The notes: generated by a model from the letters alone, not told the origin. Positions 5,712-14,033 are shown, counted from the stretch's first letter. The stretch is DNA of 24,198 bases from CAZDGK01 sp964505035 (GCA_964505035.1 CAZDGK010000016.1:1-24198), one strand, 5' to 3'. Program-made: numbers and translations.

Positions 5712-7043
5712 CTACTTCACCTCGGGGTAGTCGCGACGAACACTGTCTCGGTCGTACCGGTTGACATTGGTCATGCCAACGATAGCGACCATGATGGCAG
5801 GGAGGTATTCGCCCTGCCGGCAAAGCTCTTCGATCTCGCCGGCGATGGTGCCGAAGCAAATGCCATGGCCGGTGCTGTATGGATGCGAACCGCCGGTCTT
5901 CGAGCTGATCCGGGTACACCGGACCTGCACCTGATGAGCTTGGCCGGGCTCGACCGTGAGGAGATAGTCCCCCAGGTCGTAGTTCCGGCCGCTGATCTTC
6001 GCCAACATCGGGCCACAGAGAACTGTGACCCGACCGCCTGCCACTTCCACCCGCTTGACAGAGGGCAGTTGCATCAGACGGGTGAACTCCGCGCGGTATT
6101 GAGCCGCGGCTTGCTCACTGGTGTCGGACGTCGGCGGGTTGGCCTGCAGCTCGGCGAAGCGGCGCTTGGAGGTGGCCAGATCCTTCTGGTCACGCTCGAG
6201 CGCCGTGCTGATGCGATCGAGTTCACGATCGCGTTCGCCGACCTGGTATTGGAGATTGTCGATCATGCTTTGGACGGAGGTGACGGCCCGCTTATACGCG
6301 GCCGCTTCCCCCGTCTGCCGCAGCTGCACATAGGCAGCCATGGCAAGCTCTGGCGGCATGGGCGGGTTCAACCAGCCGGTACTTTGGTACCGCCTCGTCT
6401 CTTCCCGCCGAGCCCGCTGGGCGGCTTCAACCGCGCGGCGCTGGCGATCGTAGTACACGAACCTCGGGTAGCTGACAATGTAGAACGGCCAGCCCACCGG
6501 GGTAAGGAGTATGAACAGCCAAGTCCAGACCCGCCGGTACGGCAGATCGGCGATCTGCTCGTCGTTGTCTATGGATTCATAGACCAACGAGCCAACCAGC
6601 AAGACGTTGAGGATCAAGGCGGCGATCCAGGTCACCCAGTACAGCAGGATGTGCAGGAATGTGTGCCACACGACTTGCGGTGGCAGATCGTTGAGCTGCG
6701 GCGGTTGACCCGTGGACACGACCTCTTCCAGGCTCGTCTTGCTGAGAGCCGGATAGGTGTCCGTGAGCTGCTTGTCGTCCAGCTTGAGTAGCTGGCCGGC
6801 CAAGACCCGCCGGTAGTCCGCGCTTGAGGCGGACGTGTTGTCACTCTGGAACAGAGCAGCGACGGCCGTGCGCGACTTAGTCATGTCGCTACGACTGCCA
6901 CTCTCATCGGCCACCATCGCCCCTACGACGATAAAGGTGACCACTCCGAGCAGGATGAGCCCGGTGATGAAGAAGAATATCCCACCACTCAGGTAGTCAT
7001 CAGCGAAGTCTTTGAACCCGTGGACGCGGCGCTTGCGATACAC
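5712..7043 (-). CDS. Membrane-anchored E2 (UBC)-like protein with coiled coil
   Basis: A 443-residue protein, first in the operon. It has a hydrophobic segment at about 21-43, a ~85-residue polar region, two more membrane segments at about 128-152 and 173-192, a charged region, a predicted coiled coil (about 255-300), then a C-terminal domain (about 310-430). The last domain resembles an E2 conjugating enzyme: an N-terminal helix (YRAEFTRLMQLP), beta strands, then SHPYSTGHGICFG (386-398), which parallels the E2 HPN...GxICL active-site region, with Cys396 as candidate catalytic Cys, followed by helices ending in MTNVN. I chose GTG 7041-7043 because AGGGGAG lies 7 bases upstream; GTG 7044-7046 is an alternative. 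The E2 call comes from motif pattern plus neighbours, not from alignment. Confidence 0.75.
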   Translation of the reverse strand: MYRKRRVHGFKDFADDYLSGGIFFFITGLILLGVVTFIVVGAMVADESGSRSDMTKSRTAVAALFQSDNTSASSADYRRVLAGQLLKLDDKQLTDTYPALSKTSLEEVVSTGQPPQLNDLPPQVVWHTFLHILLYWVTWIAALILNVLLVGSLVYESIDNDEQIADLPYRRVWTWLFILLTPVGWPFYIVSYPRFVYYDRQRRAVEAAQRARREETRRYQSTGWLNPPMPPELAMAAYVQLRQTGEAAAYKRAVTSVQSMIDNLQYQVGERDRELDRISTALERDQKDLATSKRRFAELQANPPTSDTSEQAAAQYRAEFTRLMQLPSVKRVEVAGGRVTVLCGPMLAKISGRNYDLGDYLLTVEPGQAHQVQVRCTRISSKTGGSHPYSTGHGICFGTIAGEIEELCRQGEYLPAIMVAIVGMTNVNRYDRDSVRRDYPEVK

Positions 7044-7074
7044 CACATCACTCCCCTTTCTAGGGCAAGTTGTC

Positions 7075-7110
7075 AAAAAACCTAAGACCGGCGAATAGGC
7101 CGGTGTTAAG
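7075..7110 (-). terminator. Hairpin plus T6 in the operon leader; terminator or attenuator
   Basis: On the minus strand ACCGGC (inside an ~11-bp stem) pairs with GCCGGT around CTATTC, followed by CTTAGG and T6. It lies downstream of the promoter at 7118-7147 and upstream of the E2-like start, so it is at the very 5' end of the operon's own transcript. It may end transcripts from the transglycosylase gene, attenuate the operon, or both. Confidence 0.7.
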
Positions 7111-7117
7111 TGAGGGT

Positions 7118-7147
7118 ATTTTAGCTATGGTCCGGCGATAATGTCAA
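7118..7147 (-). promoter_or_regulatory. Promoter of the E2-JAB-E1-Ubl operon
   Basis: Minus strand: a consensus -35 TTGACA (7142-7147), an 18-base spacer and -10 TAAAAT (7118-7123, 5/6). The predicted start is near 7111, about 68 bases before the GTG of the E2-like gene. It is the best sigma-70-type promoter in the window and begins 13 bases after the stop of the preceding gene, marking the operon as a separate unit. Confidence 0.75.
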
Positions 7148-7159
7148 TAGTCTGCCTGA

Positions 7160-8332
7160 TTATTGGCAGGCCCAAGCCCCGGTGCCATGAAGGGCCATTT
7201 TCTTGGCGGTGAGAGCAATCTGAGTGGGGCCGTCCAGGATATTGTCGGCGGTGCCGCCGGCGGAGATCCAGGTGCTGGGCAGATATTGGAACAGGCCGGT
7301 GGCGTACTGGCCTCCCACGGACACCCGGCTGACGGCGGTGGCATTGCCGTGGGACTCGCAGGACATGATACGCAGCATCATGTTGGGATCGAGGCCCCAC
7401 TGGGCAGCAGCCTGCTCGACGAGCGGGCGCCAGTACTCGACCGAGCCACTAAAGAACACCTTGGTACCGACCACTTCGATGCGCGGCGTGGGGTCGGTCT
7501 GGCTGACGAGGGCCAGCAGGTCGCGGCTGGTCTCGACGCCGTCGCGGTAGTGAATGAGGTAGCGCAGGACTTTTTGGCCGTCACTACCTGCGGCTTGCAC
7601 CACGACTTTGCCCTTGAGCAGCGTGGGGTCTGAGATGGTCTGGACGGGACGTGGAAGGGTCTGAGTGACGGTGGCTTCGGCTTGGCTGACGCGGGTGATG
7701 GTGATGTCGAGGCCACGAGTGAGTGGCGCGGTGGCGGCCGGCACGACGGTGTCTTGCGGGCCCAGGGCAACACCAGCGCCGGCCAGGGCCGCGCCAATGG
7801 TGCGGGCCTGGGTGCGTAGCTGCAGCACCTTGCCGTCGGCGTGCACGGTAAATGGCCAAGCGCGGGTGATGACGACTTTGACGCCCACCGCGCCGTCGGT
7901 CACGACATTGGTGATGACGCCGGTCTGCAAGGTGTCCTCAGGGTAGAGGTCGAGACCGGCATCCTTGGCGATGAGCCGTGCGCTATCGTAAGCGCTGGTG
8001 GCGTAGTGCGACTGATAGCCGTCCTGGACGAGCACCGGATGCGCGCGGTAGACATTGATATTAAACTGGCCGGGGCCAATGGGCGTGCCGGCGGCCGGCT
8101 CCACCAGATCGTGAAGACCCAGCTTGATGCCGGCGCGCCCTAGGACCTGGCCGACCGTATGCGCATCGGTGCCGAAAATCCGCTTCTGGCCATCGGCATA
8201 CAGCGAAATCATCCGCTGGGCGTCGGCACTGGCAGTTGAGGACGTGACTGGTCCGGACGTGAGTCCGAAGAAGACCAAAATAATGAGGATCCCAATGGCT
8301 AGGAGGTTTCGCGGACCCTTAATATGGCTCAA
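7160..8332 (-). CDS. Rpf/YabE-like cell-wall transglycosylase (DUF348-G5-SLT)
   Basis: A 390-residue exported protein predicted to cleave peptidoglycan glycan strands. An N-terminal membrane segment (about 9-27) is followed by DUF348-type repeats (about 41-82, a degenerate one near 97-140, and 160-202), a G5 domain (about 214-290) and a C-terminal lytic transglycosylase/lysozyme-like domain (about 296-390). The catalytic Glu is E326 in MSCESHGN, with ATGLFQYLPSTW downstream, typical of SLT/Rpf-like domains. In RpfB and YabE the DUF348-G5 part binds the wall and presents the enzyme. The start is a TTG (8330-8332), followed directly by SHIKGPRN; no ATG fits without losing the membrane segment. 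A TATTAA box lies about 20 bases upstream. The nearest downstream terminator-like hairpin is at 7075-7110. Confidence 0.9.
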   Translation of the reverse strand: MSHIKGPRNLLAIGILIILVFFGLTSGPVTSSTASADAQRMISLYADGQKRIFGTDAHTVGQVLGRAGIKLGLHDLVEPAAGTPIGPGQFNINVYRAHPVLVQDGYQSHYATSAYDSARLIAKDAGLDLYPEDTLQTGVITNVVTDGAVGVKVVITRAWPFTVHADGKVLQLRTQARTIGAALAGAGVALGPQDTVVPAATAPLTRGLDITITRVSQAEATVTQTLPRPVQTISDPTLLKGKVVVQAAGSDGQKVLRYLIHYRDGVETSRDLLALVSQTDPTPRIEVVGTKVFFSGSVEYWRPLVEQAAAQWGLDPNMMLRIMSCESHGNATAVSRVSVGGQYATGLFQYLPSTWISAGGTADNILDGPTQIALTAKKMALHGTGAWACQ

Positions 8333-8446
8333 AATAAGTGTCTCTCGTTAATACAAGGGACGGTTTATTTTGTGCGTTTTGCATTTTGAGGAACAAGCTT
8401 ATGGTATCGCTATATCTGTTGGCGGTCAATGTGGATAAGTAGCGAA

Positions 8447-8472
8447 GAGCCCGGGCAGATATACCCGGGCTC
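8447..8472 (-). terminator. GC-rich hairpin after the alpha-CTD-like gene
   Basis: A perfect 9-bp stem (GAGCCCGGG with CCCGGGCTC, 8-base loop) lies 7 bases beyond the stop at 8480 on the minus strand. The following bases (TTCGCTACTT) are only mildly T-rich, so termination efficiency is uncertain. Confidence 0.55.
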
Positions 8473-8479
8473 ATTTGGA

Positions 8480-9250
8480 CTACTCGGAGCGGAGGCTCAG
8501 GCCCACGGCGTACAGGATTTCCTGAAGCCGGTCGACTGCTAGCTGGCCCATCTCCTCGGGATTGCCGGGGAGCTTGGCGCGCTTCGAGCCTGCCACCCAA
8601 TCGACGGCCATGATCTGGCTAGCCGTGAGGCCAGCGAGGTCGCCGAAGGTGCCATCGGCCAGCTGCAGGACATAGACGGCATGCTCGACCAGCTGGGTTT
8701 TGACGGTGTCTGTGTCAAACACACCGGCCGGAATGAGACGAGCCTGACTCATGAGCACCGTGCACCAATCGGTGTAGGGTGCGTCGACCCAGGCGTCGCC
8801 GGGCGGCGGCGCGGTGAGCTGCTTGTCGCCACACAGCTGCAGGCCGTGATTGCGCAGTATGCCGATGAGCTGATCTTTGGAACCCTCGCCGAAGTTGCGG
8901 ACGTGGGTCACGAGCTCATCGCCGGACCATTGCAGGAGCCGGCCAACGGTGTTGATCCGGGCTCGCAGGAGGCAGCCAAGCATTTTGGTGGGCAGACCAA
9001 GCTCCACGACCGGTAGCTGCAAGACATCTTCGGGCAGGGACAGGAACTGGAAGTCCCCACCCACGGCGTCAGGCTGGGCCGGCACAACCCGGCCGGCGAC
9101 GACGATGAGCGTACCGTCGAGGATGGCCTGAAGACCAAGACCAGCCATGCGCAGATCGATGTGCGCGGCCGACGGGTCATTGACCCGCATGATGAGCTGA
9201 GCGGCCAGCTTGGTGACCGCGCTACGAGTATTCCTAGCGTTTGCTGCCAT
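8480..9250 (-). CDS. Stand-alone RNA polymerase alpha-CTD-like protein
   Basis: A 256-residue cytoplasmic protein. Residues about 75-140 match the RNA polymerase alpha-subunit C-terminal domain: LPVVELGLPTKMLGCLLRAR, then INTVGRLLQWSGDEL, then VRNFGEGSKDQL and LRNHGLQL, the (HhH)2 fold that in alpha contacts UP-element DNA and activators. The flanking ~75 and ~115 residues are not recognised and there is no alpha N-terminal assembly domain, so this is not rpoA. It may bind DNA or modulate transcription, or use the fold for another nucleic-acid role; this is inference. I start at ATG 9248-9250 (MAANARNTRS) because a full AAGGAGG site is 6 bases upstream; an earlier in-frame start is not supported. 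No obvious functional link to its neighbours. Confidence 0.75.
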   Translation of the reverse strand: MAANARNTRSAVTKLAAQLIMRVNDPSAAHIDLRMAGLGLQAILDGTLIVVAGRVVPAQPDAVGGDFQFLSLPEDVLQLPVVELGLPTKMLGCLLRARINTVGRLLQWSGDELVTHVRNFGEGSKDQLIGILRNHGLQLCGDKQLTAPPPGDAWVDAPYTDWCTVLMSQARLIPAGVFDTDTVKTQLVEHAVYVLQLADGTFGDLAGLTASQIMAVDWVAGSKRAKLPGNPEEMGQLAVDRLQEILYAVGLSLRSE

Positions 9251-9330
9251 ATTCAACCTCCTTGGCTGAGATGGGCTTGACAGCACGGCTACGGTACCAT
9301 GACCTGTTTACTCTGGCAAGAATTCCGGAG

Positions 9331-11715
9331 CTAGTTGTTTCGGCGGCGCTGCAGCAGGTAGATGCCGACGCCAAGCAGGGCTAGACCAAGGGCGGCCGAG
9401 ATGACGTACTTGGGCAGAGCGTAGAAAACATCGCGCAACTGGTAGAGGACTTCGACCACCAAGGTGCCGATGCCCCAATACATGACGAGCTGATAGCGCA
9501 GGCTCATGCCCAAAACGACGAGGGCCAGGGCGACCAAAATGAGCTCCAGGCCATATAATTGGCCATCGGCCCCGAGGGCCTGGCCGGCAATCGGAAAGGT
9601 GAGGATGGCGAGCGCGAGGGCAGTGCAGAGATCGCGGGCGTCGGCGCGGCGGCGATAGGCCAGGGCGGCAACGTAGGCGGCCCAAGGCAGGGTGTAGGCC
9701 TGGGTTTGGCTGACCCCCTCATGCTGCAGGTACCAGTCGAAGGCCAGCAGCAGGACGGCGGCCGCAGCCTCGAGCAGGCCGGCGCGCTGCTGGCGATAGG
9801 CCTCAGTGGCGAGCAGCAGGCCGCCGCCAGCGAGCGCGGCAATGGGCGCCAGGGAGTCGGAGGCGGTACCGGCAGTAAATAGCGCGCCCAGGAATGGACC
9901 GGTGAGGCCAGCATAGCGCAAGGCCTGGCCACGGTCGGCGTCACGGGCCAGAAACTCGGAGGCATAGATGGCGGCGCCGGCCAGGAGCAGAATGATGGCG
10001 CCGACTGAGGTGGGCTGCTGGCCGATATCGACTAGCTGCCAGGCCGCCAGGTAGCCGAAGGCGGCGGCCAGATAGACGCAGGCGATACTGCGCTCGAGAT
10101 AGCCTACCAGGTAAATGGCCGCGCCAAGGGCCAAGCTGGTCCAGAATAGGACGGTGGAGCCACCGATGACGGCCGTGCAAGTGGCCAGGCCAAACGCCAC
10201 CGCGTAGCCCGTGATGCCGACCTGGTCACCGCTGTCGGGCCAGCCAGTCAGCAGCCGGCGCCAGGCCACCAGCAAGCAGCCCAGGACGACGTAACCGGCC
10301 GCCACGTAGCCCCAGTCAGCCGCCGGCATCATCACCTGTCGGAAGAGTTCATAGGGGACGATCCAGGCTGGTAGAAGAGCGAGCAGGGCTAGCGCGGCCT
10401 GGCGGAGAGTGAGGGCAAAGAAGGCGCTGACGCCAATGCCGGTCAGCAGCGCGTACAGGATGGTGGTCGGGGAGCTGTAGGCGAGACCGGCGGCCAGAAG
10501 CGGCGTGACGCCGGCGACGATGCCGAGGTATTCGCGCCATTGGTGTGGCAGCGGGCGGCGGGCGGCCCAGCCCAGCCACGCGTAGGCCAGTGATGTCACA
10601 CACAGCAGCAGCGCCAATTGGCTGGCCGGCAATAGGTCGTGCAAGCCGACGGCAAGCCCGGCTGGCAGCGCGGCCGCCGCCAGCACCCAATAGACCGCGC
10701 CGGACGGAGTGGCCGCCTCGCGGTAGGCCAGCACTCCATAGAAGAAGCCGGCTAGACCGAGGGTGATGCCGACCTGTCCCCAGCCCTGGCTATTGATCAC
10801 GCCCAGTGAAAACAGCACTGAAATGGGCACGAATAGATGGGCGCAAATTCGCAGGGCTGAGGCGGCATCCTGCCACCAGCCGGCTCGGCGGCTAGCCAGC
10901 AGGAGCAGCAAGGCCACGACGGTCATGCCCCAGCCAAACCATTGTAGTGGCAGATTGATGAGCGAAATGCTGGATTCAAACAGTGACAGGGTGGTGAAAC
11001 CCATGAGGTAGGCCACATAGGTCTGGCGCGTCACCAGGAGCGTGAGGACATAGGCGCCCAGAGCAATGAGCGAGGTGCCAAACCACAGTAGCCGGCCAAC
11101 CTCGTGGGCGGAGGTGAAATTGTAGGCGGCCAGGCCGACCATGGGGATGAGGATCAGGCCAATAGCGGTGAAGACCGCGCCGGCCGGGCGCAGCTTGGCA
11201 AAGCGCAGATACAGAGTGAGGCCGACGCCATAGAACAGAGCGGTGAACAGCGCCAGGAAGCCGGTCTTGAAACCACCGGACAGGGTCGAGAAATTGGCGC
11301 CGACGAAGATACCAGCCGACACGACGATGAGGAACGCGCCTAGATAGAGCAGGACATTGATATTGTCGAGCTTGGCAAAGACCGCCTCAATATCCTGGCT
11401 GGTCCAGCTGGAGCTGGATGCTGGAGTCTGAGCGGCGTGGGTTGGCGGCATGCCAGCAGGGCTCAGTGCCGCCGTGCCCGGGGCCGCGGCCGGCACATCC
11501 GGCAGAAGACCCATGGAGAAGTCATCGGCCACATTGAGCAAGGCCTTGCGGGCCTCGCCGGACAGACCATCGGCCCGGACGCGCAGATTGGCCGCCAGCT
11601 TTTGACGCTCGGCGGTATTGGCTGAGCGACCGCCATTGAGACACCAGCGAACAAAAGCCACCAGCCCGATGATGTAGAACACCGGGACGGTCAGAATGAA
11701 CCAAATGCTTTCCAC
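9331..11715 (-). CDS. Large polytopic membrane protein (DUF2157/DUF2339-like)
   Basis: A 794-residue protein with an N-terminal membrane segment, a soluble stretch to about residue 115 (Arg/Ala-rich helix, then Pro/Ala/Ser-rich linker), and then about twenty closely packed hydrophobic segments to the C-terminus, ending in RRRNN. The organisation resembles the DUF2157/DUF2339 class of many-helix membrane proteins, whose function is unknown; I make that link by topology, not by a diagnostic motif. The start is GTG 11713-11715 (read as MESIWFILTVP), supported by AGGAGG five bases upstream and a possible TTGTAC-17-TATGCT promoter just before. Its length and repeated helical pattern suggest internal duplications, which would need self-comparison to show. 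Confidence 0.8.
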   Translation of the reverse strand: MESIWFILTVPVFYIIGLVAFVRWCLNGGRSANTAERQKLAANLRVRADGLSGEARKALLNVADDFSMGLLPDVPAAAPGTAALSPAGMPPTHAAQTPASSSSWTSQDIEAVFAKLDNINVLLYLGAFLIVVSAGIFVGANFSTLSGGFKTGFLALFTALFYGVGLTLYLRFAKLRPAGAVFTAIGLILIPMVGLAAYNFTSAHEVGRLLWFGTSLIALGAYVLTLLVTRQTYVAYLMGFTTLSLFESSISLINLPLQWFGWGMTVVALLLLLASRRAGWWQDAASALRICAHLFVPISVLFSLGVINSQGWGQVGITLGLAGFFYGVLAYREAATPSGAVYWVLAAAALPAGLAVGLHDLLPASQLALLLCVTSLAYAWLGWAARRPLPHQWREYLGIVAGVTPLLAAGLAYSSPTTILYALLTGIGVSAFFALTLRQAALALLALLPAWIVPYELFRQVMMPAADWGYVAAGYVVLGCLLVAWRRLLTGWPDSGDQVGITGYAVAFGLATCTAVIGGSTVLFWTSLALGAAIYLVGYLERSIACVYLAAAFGYLAAWQLVDIGQQPTSVGAIILLLAGAAIYASEFLARDADRGQALRYAGLTGPFLGALFTAGTASDSLAPIAALAGGGLLLATEAYRQQRAGLLEAAAAVLLLAFDWYLQHEGVSQTQAYTLPWAAYVAALAYRRRADARDLCTALALAILTFPIAGQALGADGQLYGLELILVALALVVLGMSLRYQLVMYWGIGTLVVEVLYQLRDVFYALPKYVISAALGLALLGVGIYLLQRRRNN

Positions 11716-11735
11716 GGGGACCTCCTATTGCCATA

Positions 11736-11764
11736 AGCATAGGCCGGAGGATTGGCTTGTACAA
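11736..11764 (-). promoter_or_regulatory. Candidate promoter of the polytopic membrane protein
   Basis: Minus strand: TTGTAC (11759-11764), a 17-base spacer and TATGCT (11736-11741), followed by the AGGAGG site of the GTG-started gene. Both boxes are imperfect, but the spacing and position are right. Confidence 0.4.
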
Positions 11765-11773
11765 GCAGACGGG

Positions 11774-14005
11774 CTAGGACAGCTTGGTGATGGGGGCAAA
11801 GCTGAGACTGAGGCGCTTGGTTCCGATGCCCTGGAAGGTTACCGAGACCTCATCGCCGTCGATGCTCGCGACGATACCCTCGCCAAACTTGGCGTGACTG
11901 ACGCGGTCGCCGGGTGACAGGTCGAGGCCGAGCAGCTCCTCGCGGTGCTTGTCGGCGTCGTGGGCGGTCATGGGCAGGCCGCCGTGCAAGGCCTGCGGCG
12001 TCCAGCTGCCGGCGCCAGCGGAGTGGCCGGCCGAGCGCGCGACGGGTGTGCCCGCCGGACCAAGGCGGCTGGGGCCGGTATAGGGCGTGCTAGCCTGCAG
12101 CTCGGGCGGGACCTCGAGCAAAAACCGGCTGGGCGGGTTGTGATTGGTGCCGCCGTAGAGCAGGCGCGAATTGGCATACACCAGATAGAGGCGCTCTTTG
12201 GCCCGGGTCATGCCGACGTAGCAGAGGCGGCGCTCTTCTTCCATTTGCTCGCCGTCAAAGAGGCTGCGGGAGTGTGGGAAAATCCCCTCTTCCATGCCTG
12301 GCATAAATACCACTGGAAACTCCAGACCCTTGGCGGCATGGAGCGTCATGAGGGTGACGGCGTTGGCGTCCTCGGAGTAATTATCGAGGTCGGTGATGAG
12401 GGCGATCTCCTCGAGAAACTGCTCGAGGCTCATGTCGTTGTAGCGCTCGGCCACGCTGAGCAATTCCTTGACGTTTTCGATGCGATCGGCGGCGGTGACG
12501 GAGCCGTCGTCGAGGAAGGTGAGGTAGCCGGAGCGCTTGAGCACTAGATTGAGCAATGGTCCGACAGCCTGGGTGGCGGCGTCTTTTTGGAGGCCTTCGA
12601 TGAGGTGGGCAAAGGCCTGGAGGGCGGTGACAGCGCGGGTTTGGAGGCCGGGGATTTGGTCGGCCGTGCGCAGAGCACCGAGGAGGCCAAGGCCGGCGGT
12701 GGCGCGGTATTGGTCGAGCTTGGCGAGCGTGACGTCGCCGAGACCGCGGGCCGGCACGTTGATGATGCGGGCGAACGACACGGCGTCATCGGGCTGGTAG
12801 ATGAAGCGGAGGTAGGCCAGGGCGTCCTTGATCTCTTTGCGCTCGTAGAAGCGGGTGCCGCCGACGATCTTGTAGGGCATACCGGCGCGTAGGAAGGCTT
12901 CTTCGAGGGAGCGCGACTGAGCATTGGTGCGGTAGAGGACGGCGAAGTCATGCAGCTCGCGGCGCTCGGCGATGACGAGGTCCTGGATCTGGCGCGTCAG
13001 CCACTCCCCTTCCTGGATCTCGTTGTAGACATTGATGACGCCAATGCCTTCGCCGTCACCGGCCTCGGTCCAGAGCTTCTTGTCAGAGCGGGTGCGATTC
13101 TTGGTGATGATGGCGTGAGCGGCATCGAGGATGTTGCGAGTTGAGCGGTAGTTTTGCTCGAGCTTGATGACCTTGGCCTCGGGGTAGTCCTTCTCGAAGT
13201 CGAGGATGTTTTGGAAATTGGCGCCGCGCCAGGAGTAGATGCTCTGCCAGTCGTCACCCACCACGCAGAGGTTATGGTGAGCCGAGGCCAGTAGCTTGGT
13301 GAACTGGTACTGGGCATGATTGGTGTCCTGGTACTCATCGACCATGATGTATTGGAATTGATCCTGGTAGGCCTTCAGGATAGCGGGGTGCTCACGGAGC
13401 ATGCGGACGGCCGCAAAGATGAGGTCATCAAAGTCGAGGGCGCCGGCCTCGGCCAGGAGCTTCTGATAGGCCGGGTAGACCTTGGCGGCAGCGACCTGGG
13501 CCTTGCCGGTGGCTAGCTTGGTGTACTCGGCAGTGCCGATGAGCTCGTTTTTGGCACTGGAGATGAGGCCGTGGATGAGAGTGGGGGTAAACTGCTTGTC
13601 GTCGATGGCGAGGGAGCGCATCGCCTGCTTGATGGCGCTCTGGGAATCGGCGGCGTCGAACACGAGGAAGTTGGACGGCAGACCGATCTCGGTGGCTTCG
13701 CGACGGAGCAGGCGCAGCGCAATGGAGTGGAAGGTACCGATAAATGGGAAGTAGCTGCGGCTCTCAGTGGGCAGTCCGAGCAGGCGCAGGACCCGGCCGC
13801 GCATTTCGCCGGCGGCTTTGTTGGTGAAGGTTACGGCCAGGATGCTGAGCGGCCGGACGTGCTGCTCGGCCACGAGATAGGCAATGCGGTGGGTCAGGGC
13901 TTTGGTCTTGCCCGAGCCAGCCCCGGCCAATATCAAGACCGGGCCGCTCGTGGTCGTGGCGGCCTGGGTCTGGGGCTCATTGAGGTCTGAGAGTAGGGAT
14001 TGCAC
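11774..14005 (-). CDS. pcrA: UvrD/PcrA-family ATP-dependent DNA helicase
   Basis: A superfamily 1A 3'-5' DNA helicase acting in repair and in removing proteins or clearing conflicts from DNA. All helicase motifs are present in order: Walker A AGAGSGKT (28-35), Ia VTFTNKAAGEM, II VDEYQDTN, III GDDWQSIYSWRG, IV LEQNYRST, V TLHAAKGLEFPVVF, VI YVGMTRAKERL. The C-terminal Tudor-like domain typical of PcrA/UvrD (GDRVSHAKFGEGIV) is intact. The length of 743 residues is normal. The frame stays open to 14215, but the upstream ~70 codons are unlike the family and cross two promoters. I chose GTG 14003-14005, whose TACAAT -10 ends 6 bases upstream with no Shine-Dalgarno. The conserved start region (LLSDLNEPQ) supports this. 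Confidence 0.95.
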   Translation of the reverse strand: MQSLLSDLNEPQTQAATTTSGPVLILAGAGSGKTKALTHRIAYLVAEQHVRPLSILAVTFTNKAAGEMRGRVLRLLGLPTESRSYFPFIGTFHSIALRLLRREATEIGLPSNFLVFDAADSQSAIKQAMRSLAIDDKQFTPTLIHGLISSAKNELIGTAEYTKLATGKAQVAAAKVYPAYQKLLAEAGALDFDDLIFAAVRMLREHPAILKAYQDQFQYIMVDEYQDTNHAQYQFTKLLASAHHNLCVVGDDWQSIYSWRGANFQNILDFEKDYPEAKVIKLEQNYRSTRNILDAAHAIITKNRTRSDKKLWTEAGDGEGIGVINVYNEIQEGEWLTRQIQDLVIAERRELHDFAVLYRTNAQSRSLEEAFLRAGMPYKIVGGTRFYERKEIKDALAYLRFIYQPDDAVSFARIINVPARGLGDVTLAKLDQYRATAGLGLLGALRTADQIPGLQTRAVTALQAFAHLIEGLQKDAATQAVGPLLNLVLKRSGYLTFLDDGSVTAADRIENVKELLSVAERYNDMSLEQFLEEIALITDLDNYSEDANAVTLMTLHAAKGLEFPVVFMPGMEEGIFPHSRSLFDGEQMEEERRLCYVGMTRAKERLYLVYANSRLLYGGTNHNPPSRFLLEVPPELQASTPYTGPSRLGPAGTPVARSAGHSAGAGSWTPQALHGGLPMTAHDADKHREELLGLDLSPGDRVSHAKFGEGIVASIDGDEVSVTFQGIGTKRLSLSFAPITKLS

Positions 14006-14011
14006 TATCTG

Positions 14012-14017
14012 ATTGTA
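14012..14017 (-). promoter_or_regulatory. -10 box of pcrA
   Basis: Minus-strand TACAAT (5/6) ends 6 bases before the GTG at 14005. It implies a leaderless or near-leaderless mRNA. It is divergent to the plus-strand -10 at 14037-14042. Confidence 0.5.
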
Positions 14018-14033
14018 GCGTGTAAGAGGCTTG

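Noticed and set aside
5865..6791. Long plus-strand open frame of 308 codons opposite the E2-like gene
   Set aside because: Antisense shadow of a high-GC gene; no ribosome-binding site, no recognisable domain, and the minus strand encodes a structured membrane/coiled-coil protein.
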